A stretch of 64,000 nucleotides of DNA from Bryobacterales bacterium (GTDB taxonomy: Bacteria > Acidobacteriota > Terriglobia > Bryobacterales > Bryobacteraceae). A model generated the notes under the pieces. The model did not search any database. It was not told the origin of the DNA and saw only the letters and a program-made list of their open reading frames with translations. The stretch covers positions 1 to 64,000 of the forward strand of contig JADLBD010000200.1 in assembly GCA_020847975.1 (NCBI GenBank), read 5' to 3'. Shown here in pieces: positions 56,484 to 64,000 of the stretch (its first letter is position 1; each line of letters opens with the position of its first letter). Made by a program: the position numbers and the translations under genes.

Positions 56484-57752
56484 ATGCCAGTCCACAAACG
56501 CAAGCGCGACGGAAAGATCAGTTGGTTCTATAAGTTCGACGGCCCGGAGTCCACGCGCGAAAATCGCATCATCATCCAGAAGTGGGGCTTTGCCACGAAG
56601 AAGGAGGCGCAAGACGCCGAATCCGAAGCCCGAGCCGAGGCACTCAAGAAATACGAGATGGCCAAGGCAGGAGCCGGCGTCACAGCAGCGGTCCCGAAGA
56701 CGCTGTCTATGCTGCTGGACGAATTCTTTCGCCAGTACGCGGAGGAGAAATTGGCTCCCAAAACGAACGAGCGCTACCGCGAAATGGCAGCATGCCTTGA
56801 TGCCGGCCTGCTGACGATGCCGCTCAGTGAGATCACGCCGCTTCACCTCAGTCGAGAGTGGACCCGGCTGCTGAAGTGCGGCGGCCACACGCGCAAGGAC
56901 AAGACACCGCGTCCGATGAGCGCGAAGACCGTCCGGAACATTGCAAGCGTGGTTTCCTCGGCATTCGGCCGCGCGATCAAGTGGGAACTGGTTCAGCGAA
57001 ATCCGGTCGAGCACAGTGAGCCGCCGATCCCGGAGAAGCGCAAAGGCGCCGCACTTACGGTGGCACAACAGGACACGCTGATCACTGCCGCGAGTGGGCC
57101 CTGGTGTATGTCGATGATCCTCGAAGTAGACGCCGCGCTCGGCGCACGCCGTGGTGAGGTGCTTGCACTTCGCTGGTCGGACATCGTGGATGGACGCGCA
57201 GTAATCGCACGATCGCTCACGCAGACTTTTCGGCTCGTGGACGGACCGGACGAAAAGAAGATCAAGGTACACGATGTCCTTGAATTCAAGAGTACGAAGA
57301 CCAAGGACATTCGCGTGATCGGGCTCCCAGCGTCAACACTCGCCGCACTGGAGGATCATCGCAAACGACAAGACGAGTTCCGCCAGCAGTTCGGTCCGGA
57401 CTACCGCGCCGACCTCGACTTGATCTTCGCCAACCCGGATGGCACACCGCTGAAGCCGGATTCGGTATCCGCGACGGTATCTGCGCTGTTCCGACGCCTC
57501 AAGATCCCGAAACCCAAGGGCGCATCCCTCCACCTTCTGCGCCACAGCCACGGGTCTCACATGCTGGCGAACGGCGTGCCGTTGCCGGTCGTCTCGGAGC
57601 GCCTGGGGCATTCCTCGGTGCGCGTGACCGCCGACATCTATTCGCACGCGATCCACGGCCAGGACGACGAGGCTGTGCGCAAGTGGGAAGAGTATCAGCA
57701 GCGGAACCGACCTGGGGCGAGCGCTTCCCCTCATGAAGAACAGGTTCAGTGA
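56484..57752 (+). CDS. int: Phage tyrosine integrase
   Basis: This 422-residue recombinase has the usual arm-binding N-terminus (RDGKISWFYKFDG, RIIIQKWGFATKKEAQDAE), a core-binding SAM-like domain (about 85-160) and a C-terminal catalytic domain. The active site is GARRGEVLALRWSDI (Arg, about 225), LHLLRHSHGSHML (His and Arg, about 352) and LGHSSVRVTADIYSHAI (His and nucleophile Tyr). All are intact. It would integrate the phage at its attachment site, perhaps the tRNA-Glu 3 kb downstream. It is the last typical phage gene on the right. Confidence 0.93.
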   Translation: MPVHKRKRDGKISWFYKFDGPESTRENRIIIQKWGFATKKEAQDAESEARAEALKKYEMAKAGAGVTAAVPKTLSMLLDEFFRQYAEEKLAPKTNERYREMAACLDAGLLTMPLSEITPLHLSREWTRLLKCGGHTRKDKTPRPMSAKTVRNIASVVSSAFGRAIKWELVQRNPVEHSEPPIPEKRKGAALTVAQQDTLITAASGPWCMSMILEVDAALGARRGEVLALRWSDIVDGRAVIARSLTQTFRLVDGPDEKKIKVHDVLEFKSTKTKDIRVIGLPASTLAALEDHRKRQDEFRQQFGPDYRADLDLIFANPDGTPLKPDSVSATVSALFRRLKIPKPKGASLHLLRHSHGSHMLANGVPLPVVSERLGHSSVRVTADIYSHAIHGQDDEAVRKWEEYQQRNRPGASASPHEEQVQ

Positions 57753-57848
57753 TCCCATGGGTGTAGAAGATCCAGTGGATTACTTCGCAAGCCCTTCCAC
57801 TTTCCGTGACTTCGCCCCGGGGAGGACGTCCGCACATGAAAGACTCCC

Positions 57849-57868
57849 GGAGAGGTTCGGAGAGGTTC
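57849..57868 (+). repeat. Tandem 10-bp direct repeat downstream of integrase
   Basis: GGAGAGGTTC occurs twice in a row, inside a larger imperfect dyad (CCCGGAG...GTTCCGGGG). It lies about 100 bp after the integrase gene, where arm-type integrase sites are often found. That role is inference. The rest of 57753-57960 shows no gene. Confidence 0.35.
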
Positions 57869-57962
57869 CGGGGGATTGACGGCGAGCCGCCAGAGGATGC
57901 ATACTGGAGGTGGTCGGCTTGGTTAACGAAATTCACAGACCAGAAGTTTAGGCTGTAGCGTT

Positions 57963-58226
57963 AGGCCGCATGGTGCGGCTCTTTGAAAAGTCGGCCCGGT
58001 ACCATACTCTTCGCGTAGTGGAGTCACCGATCTCGTCTGGAAACAGATCGGAGGGCAACCTCCGGCGGGTGGTCTTCAGAGCTTCCGCAAGGAAGCGAGG
58101 CGTTGTAGGGCGTAACGAAATGACATCTTTGTAGTTGCCTGCGAGAGGCGAGAAAACATTATTTAGCATGCTAAGTTAATGTCGGGCGGGGGAACAAAGC
58201 CTCCGCCCACCTTAATTTTTCTCGCA
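57963..58226 (+). ncRNA. Candidate structured RNA or leader
   Basis: Read 5' to 3' the segment folds into a series of hairpins. GCCGCA-TGG-TGCGGC (57965-57979) comes first. TCTG-GAAA-CAGA (58036-58047) is flanked by CCGA/TCGG. GGAGG-GCAA-CCTCC (58050-58063) and GCTTCC-GCAA-GGAAGC (58081-58096) follow, each capped by a GNRA tetraloop. Then an outer stem GCGAGAAAA (58148-58156) with TTTTCTCGC (58217-58225) encloses a hairpin on TTAGCATGCTAA and an intrinsic terminator. It ends 18 bp before the gene at 58244. It is either a free RNA or a regulatory leader. A minus-strand open frame (57948-58169) is the alternative reading, but has no recognisable protein. Confidence 0.55.
58184..58220 (+). terminator. 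Intrinsic terminator inside the structured region
   Basis: GGGCGGGGG, 7-nt loop, CCTCCGCCC, then ACCTTAATTTTT. The 9-bp stem has one G-T pair. The T-run also pairs with GCGAGAAAA at 58148-58156, which could compete with termination. Confidence 0.7.
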
Positions 58227-58243
58227 AAATCAGGCAGGTACAG

Positions 58244-59134
58244 ATGTCATCTATCGCAGAGATCGCGGCGAAGATCGAGGAAGTCGTTCGCCTAGCCCCC
58301 AACCAGCGAATTCTGGGCGCACTTCTGGGTCCACATATTCGTGATTGTGGTTTCAACTCCCAACTACACGGAAAGCTCAAGGATTTCATTCCGATGCATG
58401 TGCCGTCCGTGCGCAAGCTCGAAGCCCACGGCGGCGACTGGTACTACGGGTTGGCGACCCCAAGCTCAGCAGCCAACCCACCGCCTCCCGCGCCTTCTAC
58501 ACAGGAAGCGGGTCCTCTGGCGCAGCTCAGCCAGACGATCCAGGTCGGCGGAGACGTCTGGAAGACATACGCCAGCCCCAACACGCGGTTCATTCTGGCA
58601 GGGAACAAAGAAACCGGAGAACTGACCGTCATCGCGCCGGGACAGCCCGTTCCCGGCCATCCCTGGATTCAGATTCCATCCTGTTCCGCCGACGCGCATC
58701 GTGATATTGCCAAGGCCTTCGTGGCGGAGATCGGGGATGCTGCAAAACGTGACATCCTGCAGCCGGTCGTTGAACAAGCCGGGTCCGGACCCGCGAGCGG
58801 GTTCTATCAGAAAGTCGGCGCCGTCAATCTAATGCAGGAGTGGCACCGGTTTCGCCGCTCCAAGATACTAGAAAACCTCGCCGCCGCCCTACGCGCCAAT
58901 GGCATCGAGTTCCGAGGTGTCGCCAGCTCATTAAGGCCGTCGCCACCACCCCTTCCTGAAAGACAGTTTGAAAGCCGTGCGGCATTCCACCCGGCGACAA
59001 GCGCCAGCGCGCTGGGCCGGACCACAGACATCCGCAGAATCGCCGTGGGAGCCGTGCAGCTCATGTCCGAGTCAGAGCTGCGCGGTCTGAATATTCCCCT
59101 AGGGTATGTGCTTGATATCATCGACAATCGCTAA
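58244..59134 (+). CDS. LOTUS/OST-HTH-like protein
   Basis: This 296-residue protein starts IAAKIEEVVRLAPNQRILGALLGPHIRDCGFNSQLHGKLKDFIPMHVPSVRKL, then GGDWYYGLAT. The arrangement (helices, a GxKLxDFI turn, a final beta hairpin) resembles the LOTUS/OST-HTH domain, which in other proteins binds RNA. A Pro-rich linker follows, then a second region (IQVGGDVWKTYASPNTRFILAGNKETGELTVIAPGQPVPGHPWIQIPS), a helical part and a short C-terminus ending in GYVLDIIDNR. Most of it is unrecognised. It lies directly behind the candidate structured RNA. LOTUS proteins are often paired with NYN-type nucleases. Confidence 0.5.
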   Translation: MSSIAEIAAKIEEVVRLAPNQRILGALLGPHIRDCGFNSQLHGKLKDFIPMHVPSVRKLEAHGGDWYYGLATPSSAANPPPPAPSTQEAGPLAQLSQTIQVGGDVWKTYASPNTRFILAGNKETGELTVIAPGQPVPGHPWIQIPSCSADAHRDIAKAFVAEIGDAAKRDILQPVVEQAGSGPASGFYQKVGAVNLMQEWHRFRRSKILENLAAALRANGIEFRGVASSLRPSPPPLPERQFESRAAFHPATSASALGRTTDIRRIAVGAVQLMSESELRGLNIPLGYVLDIIDNR

Positions 59135-59155
59135 AGTCGCCCGGATGCCTTCTTC

Positions 59156-59791
59156 ATGCGGATTGCGATTGTCGTGGATTATCAACGTACGCTAATGGGC
59201 ACGAAAGGATCGTTCCGGAAGAGAACGGAGACCCTCGTGGGCCGCAAGACCATCCTTGTGTACACCCTCGACGAAATCAACCAGGACGCGCCTTTCGAAA
59301 TGATACAGTCGCTGATCGGGAGCAAGAAAACCATCGAGGGACTTCTTGTCTGCCAACCTTCCGCTGATCCTACGCCGGTGGCGGGCGCGAGTACACCGGG
59401 CAATCCTGGCTTCCACAAGGCTCGGATGCGCGTCGAGGGCTGGCTGAAAGGACTAACCCATACGCGCGGCATTCAATGCCGGCAGGAATACTATGACCCG
59501 AAGAACATCGCCGCGCCAGATGAAGTTCTAGCCGCGATCGATGCCTTTCCCGTGATGTACGTAAGGAATCTCGACGACCTGAAGAACTCCGCCAACCCGA
59601 ACAGATTTTTGCGTCCCGCCGAAGTCGCAACCATCTTCTCGGAGCTCTGGCGTGAGATCAATCCCAGCGGCGTCCGCCATCTGCCGGATCTAATACCGGT
59701 GAAGATCGGAAAAAGAAGCATCGGATACCGCGAGAGCGATGTATACGACTACCTCCAGAAAAAACTTTCCCAAGAAAACATCTTGGCTTAG
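59156..59791 (+). CDS. Protein of unknown function with AlpA-like C-terminus
   Basis: This 211-residue protein begins RIAIVVDYQRTLMGTKGSF, a strand followed by Asp, as in Rossmann-type and NYN-type folds. RKTILVYTLDEINQDAPFEM, KTIEGLLVCQPSADPTPV and MYVRNLDDLKNS follow. The C-terminus LPDLIPVKIGKRSIGYRESDVYDYLQKKL has the AlpA/excisionase pattern (PVKIGxRxxGYRESDV). So it may combine an unknown alpha/beta domain with a DNA-binding wing. It is 21 bp from the gene before, probably one operon. The NYN idea is weak; Asp residues for a full active site are not apparent. Confidence 0.45.
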   Translation: MRIAIVVDYQRTLMGTKGSFRKRTETLVGRKTILVYTLDEINQDAPFEMIQSLIGSKKTIEGLLVCQPSADPTPVAGASTPGNPGFHKARMRVEGWLKGLTHTRGIQCRQEYYDPKNIAAPDEVLAAIDAFPVMYVRNLDDLKNSANPNRFLRPAEVATIFSELWREINPSGVRHLPDLIPVKIGKRSIGYRESDVYDYLQKKLSQENILA

Positions 59792-59908
59792 CGCTCGGAT
59801 CGGCAGGAAGGGCAGGGAAGGTTCGCTTCAATCCTAACGAGGCCGGTATTCTGTTGCCGTCCCAAGTCGGTGCCTTGGGGATTTTCAAAGAAAGGAGGTG
59901 GCAACAAC

Positions 59909-60088
59909 ATGTCGGAACGAAGGATCAATCCTGAAACCGGTGTGTACGAGGAGAACAACGGTTTCATCTTCGACAACTGGACATCGGTCCAGAACGAAAA
60001 CGGTAACGATGAACGCATCAATCCCGATACCGGTGTCGTCGAAGAAAACACCGGCTTCATTTTCGACAACTGGACGCCGAAGGGATAA
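59909..60088 (+). CDS. Small duplicated peptide
   Basis: This 59-residue acidic protein is two copies of one unit: ERRINPETGVYEENNGFIFD and ERINPDTGVVEENTGFIFD, each followed by NWT, with a linker SVQNENGND. It has a perfect AAAGGAGG site. The repeat resembles INPxTGxxEE units seen in many bacterial repeat proteins of unknown role. It follows the genes at 58244 and 59156 and is followed by a strong terminator, so it ends the module. It could be a signalling or sensor peptide. I cannot assign a function. Confidence 0.65.
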   Translation: MSERRINPETGVYEENNGFIFDNWTSVQNENGNDERINPDTGVVEENTGFIFDNWTPKG

Positions 60089-60117
60089 ACACCACAAGGC
60101 GCTCTAGCGTCTAACAA

Positions 60118-60160
60118 GAGGCTCCGGGGCGAATTCGCCGCCGGGGCCTCTTCGTGTTTT
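60118..60160 (+). terminator. Intrinsic terminator
   Basis: GAGGCTCCGG pairs with CCGGGGCCTC (10 bp, one G-T pair), with a palindromic loop GGCGAATTCGCC, then TTCGTGTTTT. It terminates the small duplicated peptide gene. Confidence 0.75.
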
Positions 60161-60286
60161 GGGCCGACCCGAGAAATATTTTCCGAGCAGGCGCACGGAG
60201 TTAGAAACCGTAACGGCAGGAAGAACTGGGACGGTTACCTCTGCAGCCACCATCGTGGCAGTATTGGGCATCGAGGAAATCCGGAA

Positions 60287-60484
60287 ATGCTGCAAGCAAC
60301 TGCAACGCTGGAACAGAGACCCGTGGCGGGTCACACCGCCGGCGAACTCGAATCGGCGGTGCGGCTGCTGAAAGAGCGGCTCTCCGCGGGGCTCCCGATG
60401 GACTTGGCCATGGTCCAGGCAGGAGAGGCTACCGACGCGGCATACCAACGCGCCGCGGAATTGTGGTTCGGGATGGAGTTCTGA
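60287..60484 (+). CDS. Possible small protein
   Basis: This 65-residue frame has GELESAVRLLKERLSAGLPMDLAMVQAGEATDAAYQRAAELWFG, which looks like a real helical protein. The start is uncertain and no good Shine-Dalgarno is seen before the ATG at 60287. It lies between two similar terminators. No family is recognised. Confidence 0.35.
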   Translation: MLQATATLEQRPVAGHTAGELESAVRLLKERLSAGLPMDLAMVQAGEATDAAYQRAAELWFGMEF

Positions 60485-60567
60485 GATGACGGTTACCGAC
60501 AGCGACCACTTCTGGCCCACGCCGATATAGGGGCGGCCCGCCGCCGCTCCAACCTCAGCAAACTGAA

Positions 60568-60610
60568 GAGGCACCCGCGCGAGTTCGCCCTGGGGCCTCT
60601 TCGTGTTTTT
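60568..60610 (+). terminator. Second intrinsic terminator
   Basis: GAGGC and GCCTC close an imperfect hairpin (GAGGCACC...GGGGCCTC), followed by TTCGTGTTTTT. The closing stem and tail are the same as in the terminator at 60118. Confidence 0.6.
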
Positions 60611-60776
60611 GGCAATCTCCGCAGATGTTAGCACCGGCTCAGTGATCCTCGGTGGAACCTACCGCTACTCGACTCGCACCTGTAACCACGCTTCTGCGCT
60701 GACGCGTCGCGCGTGGTTGCCGGTGGTTGCCTGCGGCAGCCAAGTTTACGTAACTCTTTGGAAATAAAAGAAGAAT

Positions 60777-60851
60777 TGGTAGCGCTAACGGGATTCGAAC
60801 CCGTATTTAAGCCTTGAGAGGGCCTTGTCCTAACCCTTAGACGATAGCGCC
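60777..60851 (-). tRNA. tRNA-Glu (anticodon CTC)
   Basis: Read on the minus strand the acceptor stem GGCGCTA (60851-60845) pairs with TAGCGCT (60787-60781). The D-arm is GTCT...GGAC. The anticodon stem AGGCC/GGCTT holds the loop CTCTCAA, giving anticodon CTC for codon GAG. The T-arm is CGGGTTCGAATCCCG. A discriminator A and an encoded CCA follow at 60780-60777. Its 3' end faces the prophage integrase, so it is the obvious candidate attachment site. Confidence 0.95.
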
Positions 60852-60905
60852 ACGAGCCGACCTTCATTATACCCGATCCGCGACCATTCGCTACAATTAG
60901 AACAA

Positions 60906-62018
60906 ATGGATCGACGCGCATTCCTCCTCAGTTCCGCAGCCGCTCCGGCAGCGGCTTTCAACCGCGCAGGCGACGGCATCCCCAAGTACAACATCGTCAC
61001 CGCCTACAAACACGAACCGCACTACGAACTCCCTGGACACGTGGTCCGCGTGCACGCGGCGAATTCCATCAATGAAGCCACGGGAGAAGCCGACCCGGGC
61101 GTGGTCCGCGAAATGATGAGCCGCGGCCTCACCAGCCTCACCGGCGACAAGGACCCGCGCGACGCCTGGCGCCGCTTCATTCAGCCTTCCGACGTGGTCG
61201 GCATCAAAGTCAACGCCTCGGGCGCGCCGAAGATCATGTCCCACCCGGTAGTGGTCGCTGAAATCGTGCGCAACCTCCTCGACGTCGGGGTCAAGCCCAC
61301 CAACATCACTCTGTATGAACGCTTCCCCGATCAACTGACGTCCATCCACTACGACCGCTACCTTCCGGCCAGAGTGAACATCCACGCCGTCGAACCCTAC
61401 CGCAACCGTCTCACCGAATACGACCTCAAGACATACGTCGAAACCGACTTCTTCGGCGAAGAGGAAACGCGCTCCTACATGATCCGCATGGTGACCGAGA
61501 AATTCACGAAAATCATCAACGTCCCCAATATGAAGGACCACGGCGCCTCCGGCGTCACCGGGTGCCTCAAGAACATGGCCTACGGCGATTTCAGCAACGT
61601 GGCCCGCTCGCACGCCTACAACAAGACCCATACGAAAACCTTCATCGGCACTCTCGCCTCCGTCGAACCCCTTCGCTCGCGCGTTGTCCTGCACGTGATG
61701 GATGGCCTCAAGAGCATCTGGCACGGCGGCCCCTTCCAGCGCGATCCGCGCTTTGCCTTCTTCCCGAAGCAGATGATGTTCGGCACGGACGCCGTCGCAG
61801 TCGATCGCATCATGCGCGACGTGATTGAAGCCAAGCGGAAAGCCGAAGGAGCCGTCTCCGTATTCAACCGCGATGTCGAGATCACGAAGAACGTGCGTCC
61901 TCTCGATCCCAACAAGAACCATTACATCCGCGAACCGCTCCACATCGAATACGCAGGCTCCCTCGGCCTCGGCGTCGCCGACATCGAAAAGATCCAACTG
62001 AAGGAGATCACGCTGTGA
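60906..62018 (+). CDS. DUF362-family protein, Tat-exported
   Basis: This 370-residue protein has a twin-arginine-type signal: DRRAFLLSSAAAPAAAF. The body has VVGIKVNASGAPKIMSHPVVVAEIVRNLLDVGVKPTNITLYER, NIHAVEPYRNRL, INVPNMKDHGASGVTGCLKNMAYG and VLHVMDGLKSIW, matching the DUF362 family. DUF362 proteins have no confirmed reaction. Export as a folded protein suggests a bound cofactor, but no Fe-S cysteine cluster is visible. It is the first gene of a two-gene host operon with the gene at 62018. It lies 54 bp beyond the tRNA, divergent. Confidence 0.8.
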   Translation: MDRRAFLLSSAAAPAAAFNRAGDGIPKYNIVTAYKHEPHYELPGHVVRVHAANSINEATGEADPGVVREMMSRGLTSLTGDKDPRDAWRRFIQPSDVVGIKVNASGAPKIMSHPVVVAEIVRNLLDVGVKPTNITLYERFPDQLTSIHYDRYLPARVNIHAVEPYRNRLTEYDLKTYVETDFFGEEETRSYMIRMVTEKFTKIINVPNMKDHGASGVTGCLKNMAYGDFSNVARSHAYNKTHTKTFIGTLASVEPLRSRVVLHVMDGLKSIWHGGPFQRDPRFAFFPKQMMFGTDAVAVDRIMRDVIEAKRKAEGAVSVFNRDVEITKNVRPLDPNKNHYIREPLHIEYAGSLGLGVADIEKIQLKEITL

Positions 62019-62812
62019 TGTGGGCGGTACTGCTGGCCGCCGTCTATCCCACGCTGTTCTCCGGAAGCGAGCCCGCCGGTCTCGTCAAGGTTCCCGCGCC
62101 GGGCGTGCGCTATCGAATGAACATGGCCATGGCCACCTCCGCGCCTTGGGTCGATTCCAACATCTGGCGCTATCGCCGCGACCCTAAGGGGAAGTACTTT
62201 TGCGACGTGCGCGGAAAGTCCGTGCAACTGGCCGCCGTCGAGGCCTACTCCCAGGGAGTCGACTTATCCCTCCAAACCACTCCCGAACAGAAGGAGGATT
62301 ACGACGCCGTCCTCGAGTTTCTGAAGACGGTCCCGGAAGGGCCGGATAAACCATGGGCCGATGCGCGTATCGCATCCGATGACGGTTCACCGCAGGCCGG
62401 GGAAGCGCTCAACCTGCTCGCGCGCCGCAATATCTTCTACACTACCCAAGCCGGCTCCCATGGCCCCGCGCTTCGCCTCGATTCAAAGATCACCAACGCC
62501 TACGAGTACATGCAGGATGTCCGCGAAAAAATCGGCGACGACAAGCGCATCCTCAGGATCTTCGGCAGCGAACTGACCATCGCTACCCCAACCCGCGACG
62601 GCAAGCATATCCGTCTGCAACTGGTCAACTACAGCAACCGGCCGGTGGAAACCCTCCGCATCCGCATTCAGGGCCACTACACGGAAAAGAATATCCACGC
62701 CCGCGTCTTCAAAGTAGCCGAGCCTCATCTTTCCGAGTTCGTTCACGAAGGCAACTACACCGAGTTCACCCTGGAAGAGCTGCCGCTCTACGCCGTTCTC
62801 GATTTCAATTAG
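62018..62812 (+). CDS. Secreted protein of unknown function
   Basis: This 264-residue protein starts with a signal-like MWAVLLAAVYPTLFSGSEPAG. RMNMAMATSAPWVDSNIWRYRRDPKGKYFCDVRGKSVQLAAVEAYSQGVDLSLQTTPEQKEDYDAVLEFL, then HIRLQLVNYSNRPVETLRIRIQGHY and FTLEELPLYAVLDF follow. The C-terminal strands look like a beta-sandwich attached to a barrel-type enzyme, similar to proteins linked to glycan or lipid metabolism. No family can be named. It overlaps the DUF362 gene stop by one base, so the two probably act together. Confidence 0.6.
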   Translation: MWAVLLAAVYPTLFSGSEPAGLVKVPAPGVRYRMNMAMATSAPWVDSNIWRYRRDPKGKYFCDVRGKSVQLAAVEAYSQGVDLSLQTTPEQKEDYDAVLEFLKTVPEGPDKPWADARIASDDGSPQAGEALNLLARRNIFYTTQAGSHGPALRLDSKITNAYEYMQDVREKIGDDKRILRIFGSELTIATPTRDGKHIRLQLVNYSNRPVETLRIRIQGHYTEKNIHARVFKVAEPHLSEFVHEGNYTEFTLEELPLYAVLDFN

Positions 62813-62815
62813 CGC

Positions 62816-63742
62816 TCAGCGCTTCATCTTCCGCTTGCCCAACTCATCGAAGGACACCGCCAGGATAATGACCGCGCCGATGATTGCCTGCTGCACATAG
62901 GGGCTGATTCCGAGCAGATCGCTGCCGTTTGCCAGCAGTCCCATGATGAGCGCGCCGATCAAGGTGCCCACCACGCTGCCCTCACCGCCGCGCAGGCTCC
63001 CCCCGCCGATCACCACGGCCGCAATCGCCTGCAATTCGTAGCCTTGCCCCGCGGTCGGCTGACCCGTCATCAGGCGCGAGGCTTCGATCATCCCGCCCAG
63101 ACCCGTCAACGCCCCGCAGATCGCATACACCGCGGTGGTGTGAAAGCTCACCGGAATCCCCGCGTAGAACGCAGCCGCTTCATTGCTGCCGATGGAAAAG
63201 GTGTATCTCCCGAGCCGCGTGTGTTCGAGGACGATGTGAACCGCCACCGCGCACGCCACCAGCACCCACAGGACGAACGGCACACCCAGCAGGTTTCCCT
63301 CTCCCAGATACGAAAACGCCTGCGGAATCTCATGGACGGGCAGACCATTGGAGATGATCAGCGTCACGCCGCGGATGATCCCCAGCGTTCCCAGCGTCAC
63401 AATGAACGGATTGATCTTCAGCCGTGTGGTGAGCGCGCCGTTCACCAAGCCGCAGGCGCCTCCAGTCAGGATGCCGATCACCACACCCAGCCAGATGGGA
63501 TTGCCCTTTGACATCGCCATCGTTCCCAGCAGTCCGCCCATTGCCAGAATCGAGCCTACCGACAAGTCAATTCCTCCGGCGACAATCACCAGCGTCATGC
63601 CAAGCGCCATCAGATTGATCACCGCCGTCTGGCGCACCACGCTCGAGAGGTTCGTCTTCGTCAAGAAGTGATCGGGCGATGCGATCGACAAACCTACGAA
63701 CAATGCAATCAGCGTAACGAACGGCAGCAGCCGCTGGATCAT
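62816..63742 (-). CDS. Ribose-type ABC transporter permease
   Basis: This 308-residue membrane protein is the RbsC type. It has 8-10 hydrophobic helices: [44 protein letters not shown] (the conserved GGIDLSVG loop), [36 protein letters not shown], and [23 protein letters not shown]. It is the channel for sugar import with the ATPase at 63739. Its start at 63742 overlaps that gene by 4 bp. Family knowledge supports a sugar substrate; which one is unknown. Confidence 0.93.
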   Translation of the reverse strand: MIQRLLPFVTLIALFVGLSIASPDHFLTKTNLSSVVRQTAVINLMALGMTLVIVAGGIDLSVGSILAMGGLLGTMAMSKGNPIWLGVVIGILTGGACGLVNGALTTRLKINPFIVTLGTLGIIRGVTLIISNGLPVHEIPQAFSYLGEGNLLGVPFVLWVLVACAVAVHIVLEHTRLGRYTFSIGSNEAAAFYAGIPVSFHTTAVYAICGALTGLGGMIEASRLMTGQPTAGQGYELQAIAAVVIGGGSLRGGEGSVVGTLIGALIMGLLANGSDLLGISPYVQQAIIGAVIILAVSFDELGKRKMKR

Positions 63743-64000
63743 TCCTTCTCTCCTATGAGCGCCCCGCCGTCGTGCAACGTGGCCAATGTCATGATCTCCT
63801 CCTGCGTGGTGCGTCCCGGCAACTCACCAGTCAGCCTTCCCTGTCTCATCACCAGAATGCGGTCCGCCACTTGCAGGAGTTCGGGCAATTCGGAACTCAC
63901 CATGAGAATCGCCGCGCCGCTGCGCGCCAGTTCATCCATCACTTCGTAGACTTCCACTTTCGCGCCCACATCGATCCCGCGCGTCGGCTCGTCAAACAGG
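63739..64000 (-). CDS. Sugar ABC transporter ATP-binding protein (C-terminal part)
   Basis: Only the last part of the gene is in the window. It reads [20 protein letters not shown] (Walker B with the D-loop), then [40 protein letters not shown], the RbsA/XylG-type second ATPase domain with its His-less switch region. It ends just inside the permease start. It would power the importer formed with the permease at 62816. The rest lies beyond the right edge. Confidence 0.9.
   Translation of the reverse strand, partial: LFDEPTRGIDVGAKVEVYEVMDELARSGAAILMVSSELPELLQVADRILVMRQGRLTGELPGRTTQEEIMTLATLHDGGALIGEKE

Larger units (their letters stand above)
3417..57752. mobile_element. Lambda-like siphovirus prophage (approximate bounds)
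   Basis: The block runs from a phage-type promoter to the tyrosine integrase. It holds terminase, portal, capsid, tail, lysis, replication and integration genes in lambda-like order, almost all on the + strand. The ends are not proven: no direct-repeat att pair was found by eye. The right end may be the tRNA-Glu at 60777 rather than 57752, and the left end may lie before 3417. Two internal stops in phage genes suggest partial decay. Confidence 0.85.

Noticed and set aside
3417-57960. Direct att repeat flanking the prophage
   Set aside because: By eye I found no shared stretch of useful length between the left edge and the region after the integrase.
57948-58169. Minus-strand open frame of 73 codons
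   Set aside because: It overlaps the hairpin series. No family or start signal is seen. I prefer the RNA reading but cannot exclude it.

Overview
The window is high-GC DNA from a bacterium, most likely an Acidobacteriota of the Solibacter/Bryobacter type. The evidence is the flanking genes: a TPR protein with the acidobacterial winged-helix-like N-terminus, a Tat-exported DUF362 protein, and a ribose-type ABC importer. No 16S gene is present, so the taxonomy is inference.

Most of the window (about 3.4-57.8 kb) is one lambda-like siphovirus prophage, read almost entirely on the + strand with ATGA-type overlaps. From the left: (1) 3.6-11.0 kb, accessory genes: zinc-ribbon proteins, a PAPS-reductase-like protein and two ParB-DNA methyltransferase fusions; (2) 11.06-12.16 kb, three small minus-strand genes, two sharing a 39-nt upstream element; (3) 12.25-22.4 kb, packaging and head genes (terminases, gpW-like, portal, protease-capsid fusion, cement, connectors) and tail tube, with a programmed -1 frameshift joining the tail chaperones; (4) 22.4-40.56 kb, tape measure, an M-L-J type tail hub fusion, a very large tail protein with a glycosidase-like barrel, a tail fibre, a glucosaminidase lysin and holin-like genes; (5) 40.56-42.09 kb, minus-strand Ku and a small possible DNA-binding protein; (6) 42.39-56.25 kb, early genes: repressor-like XRE protein, iteron-like array, SNF2 and UvrD helicases, primase, resolvase-type nuclease, C5 methyltransferase, HD hydrolase; (7) 56.27-57.75 kb, excisionase-like protein and tyrosine integrase.

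Two prophage genes carry in-frame stops: TAA in a small coiled-coil gene and TGA in the lysin. The prophage may therefore be decaying, although the rest of the coding set looks intact.

Between integrase and a tRNA-Glu whose 3' end faces it lies a possible cargo module (57.96-60.1 kb). It holds a strongly folded, terminator-ended candidate RNA, a LOTUS-like protein, a protein with an AlpA-like tail and a 59-residue duplicated peptide. After the tRNA, ordinary host genes resume.

The most unusual signal is a set of five intergenic arrays found only in the prophage, just upstream of genes. A short motif ending in CCA recurs about every 18 bp, alternating GCGAGCCA and GAGCACCA types, always in the transcription direction. 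I know of no described element that matches it.
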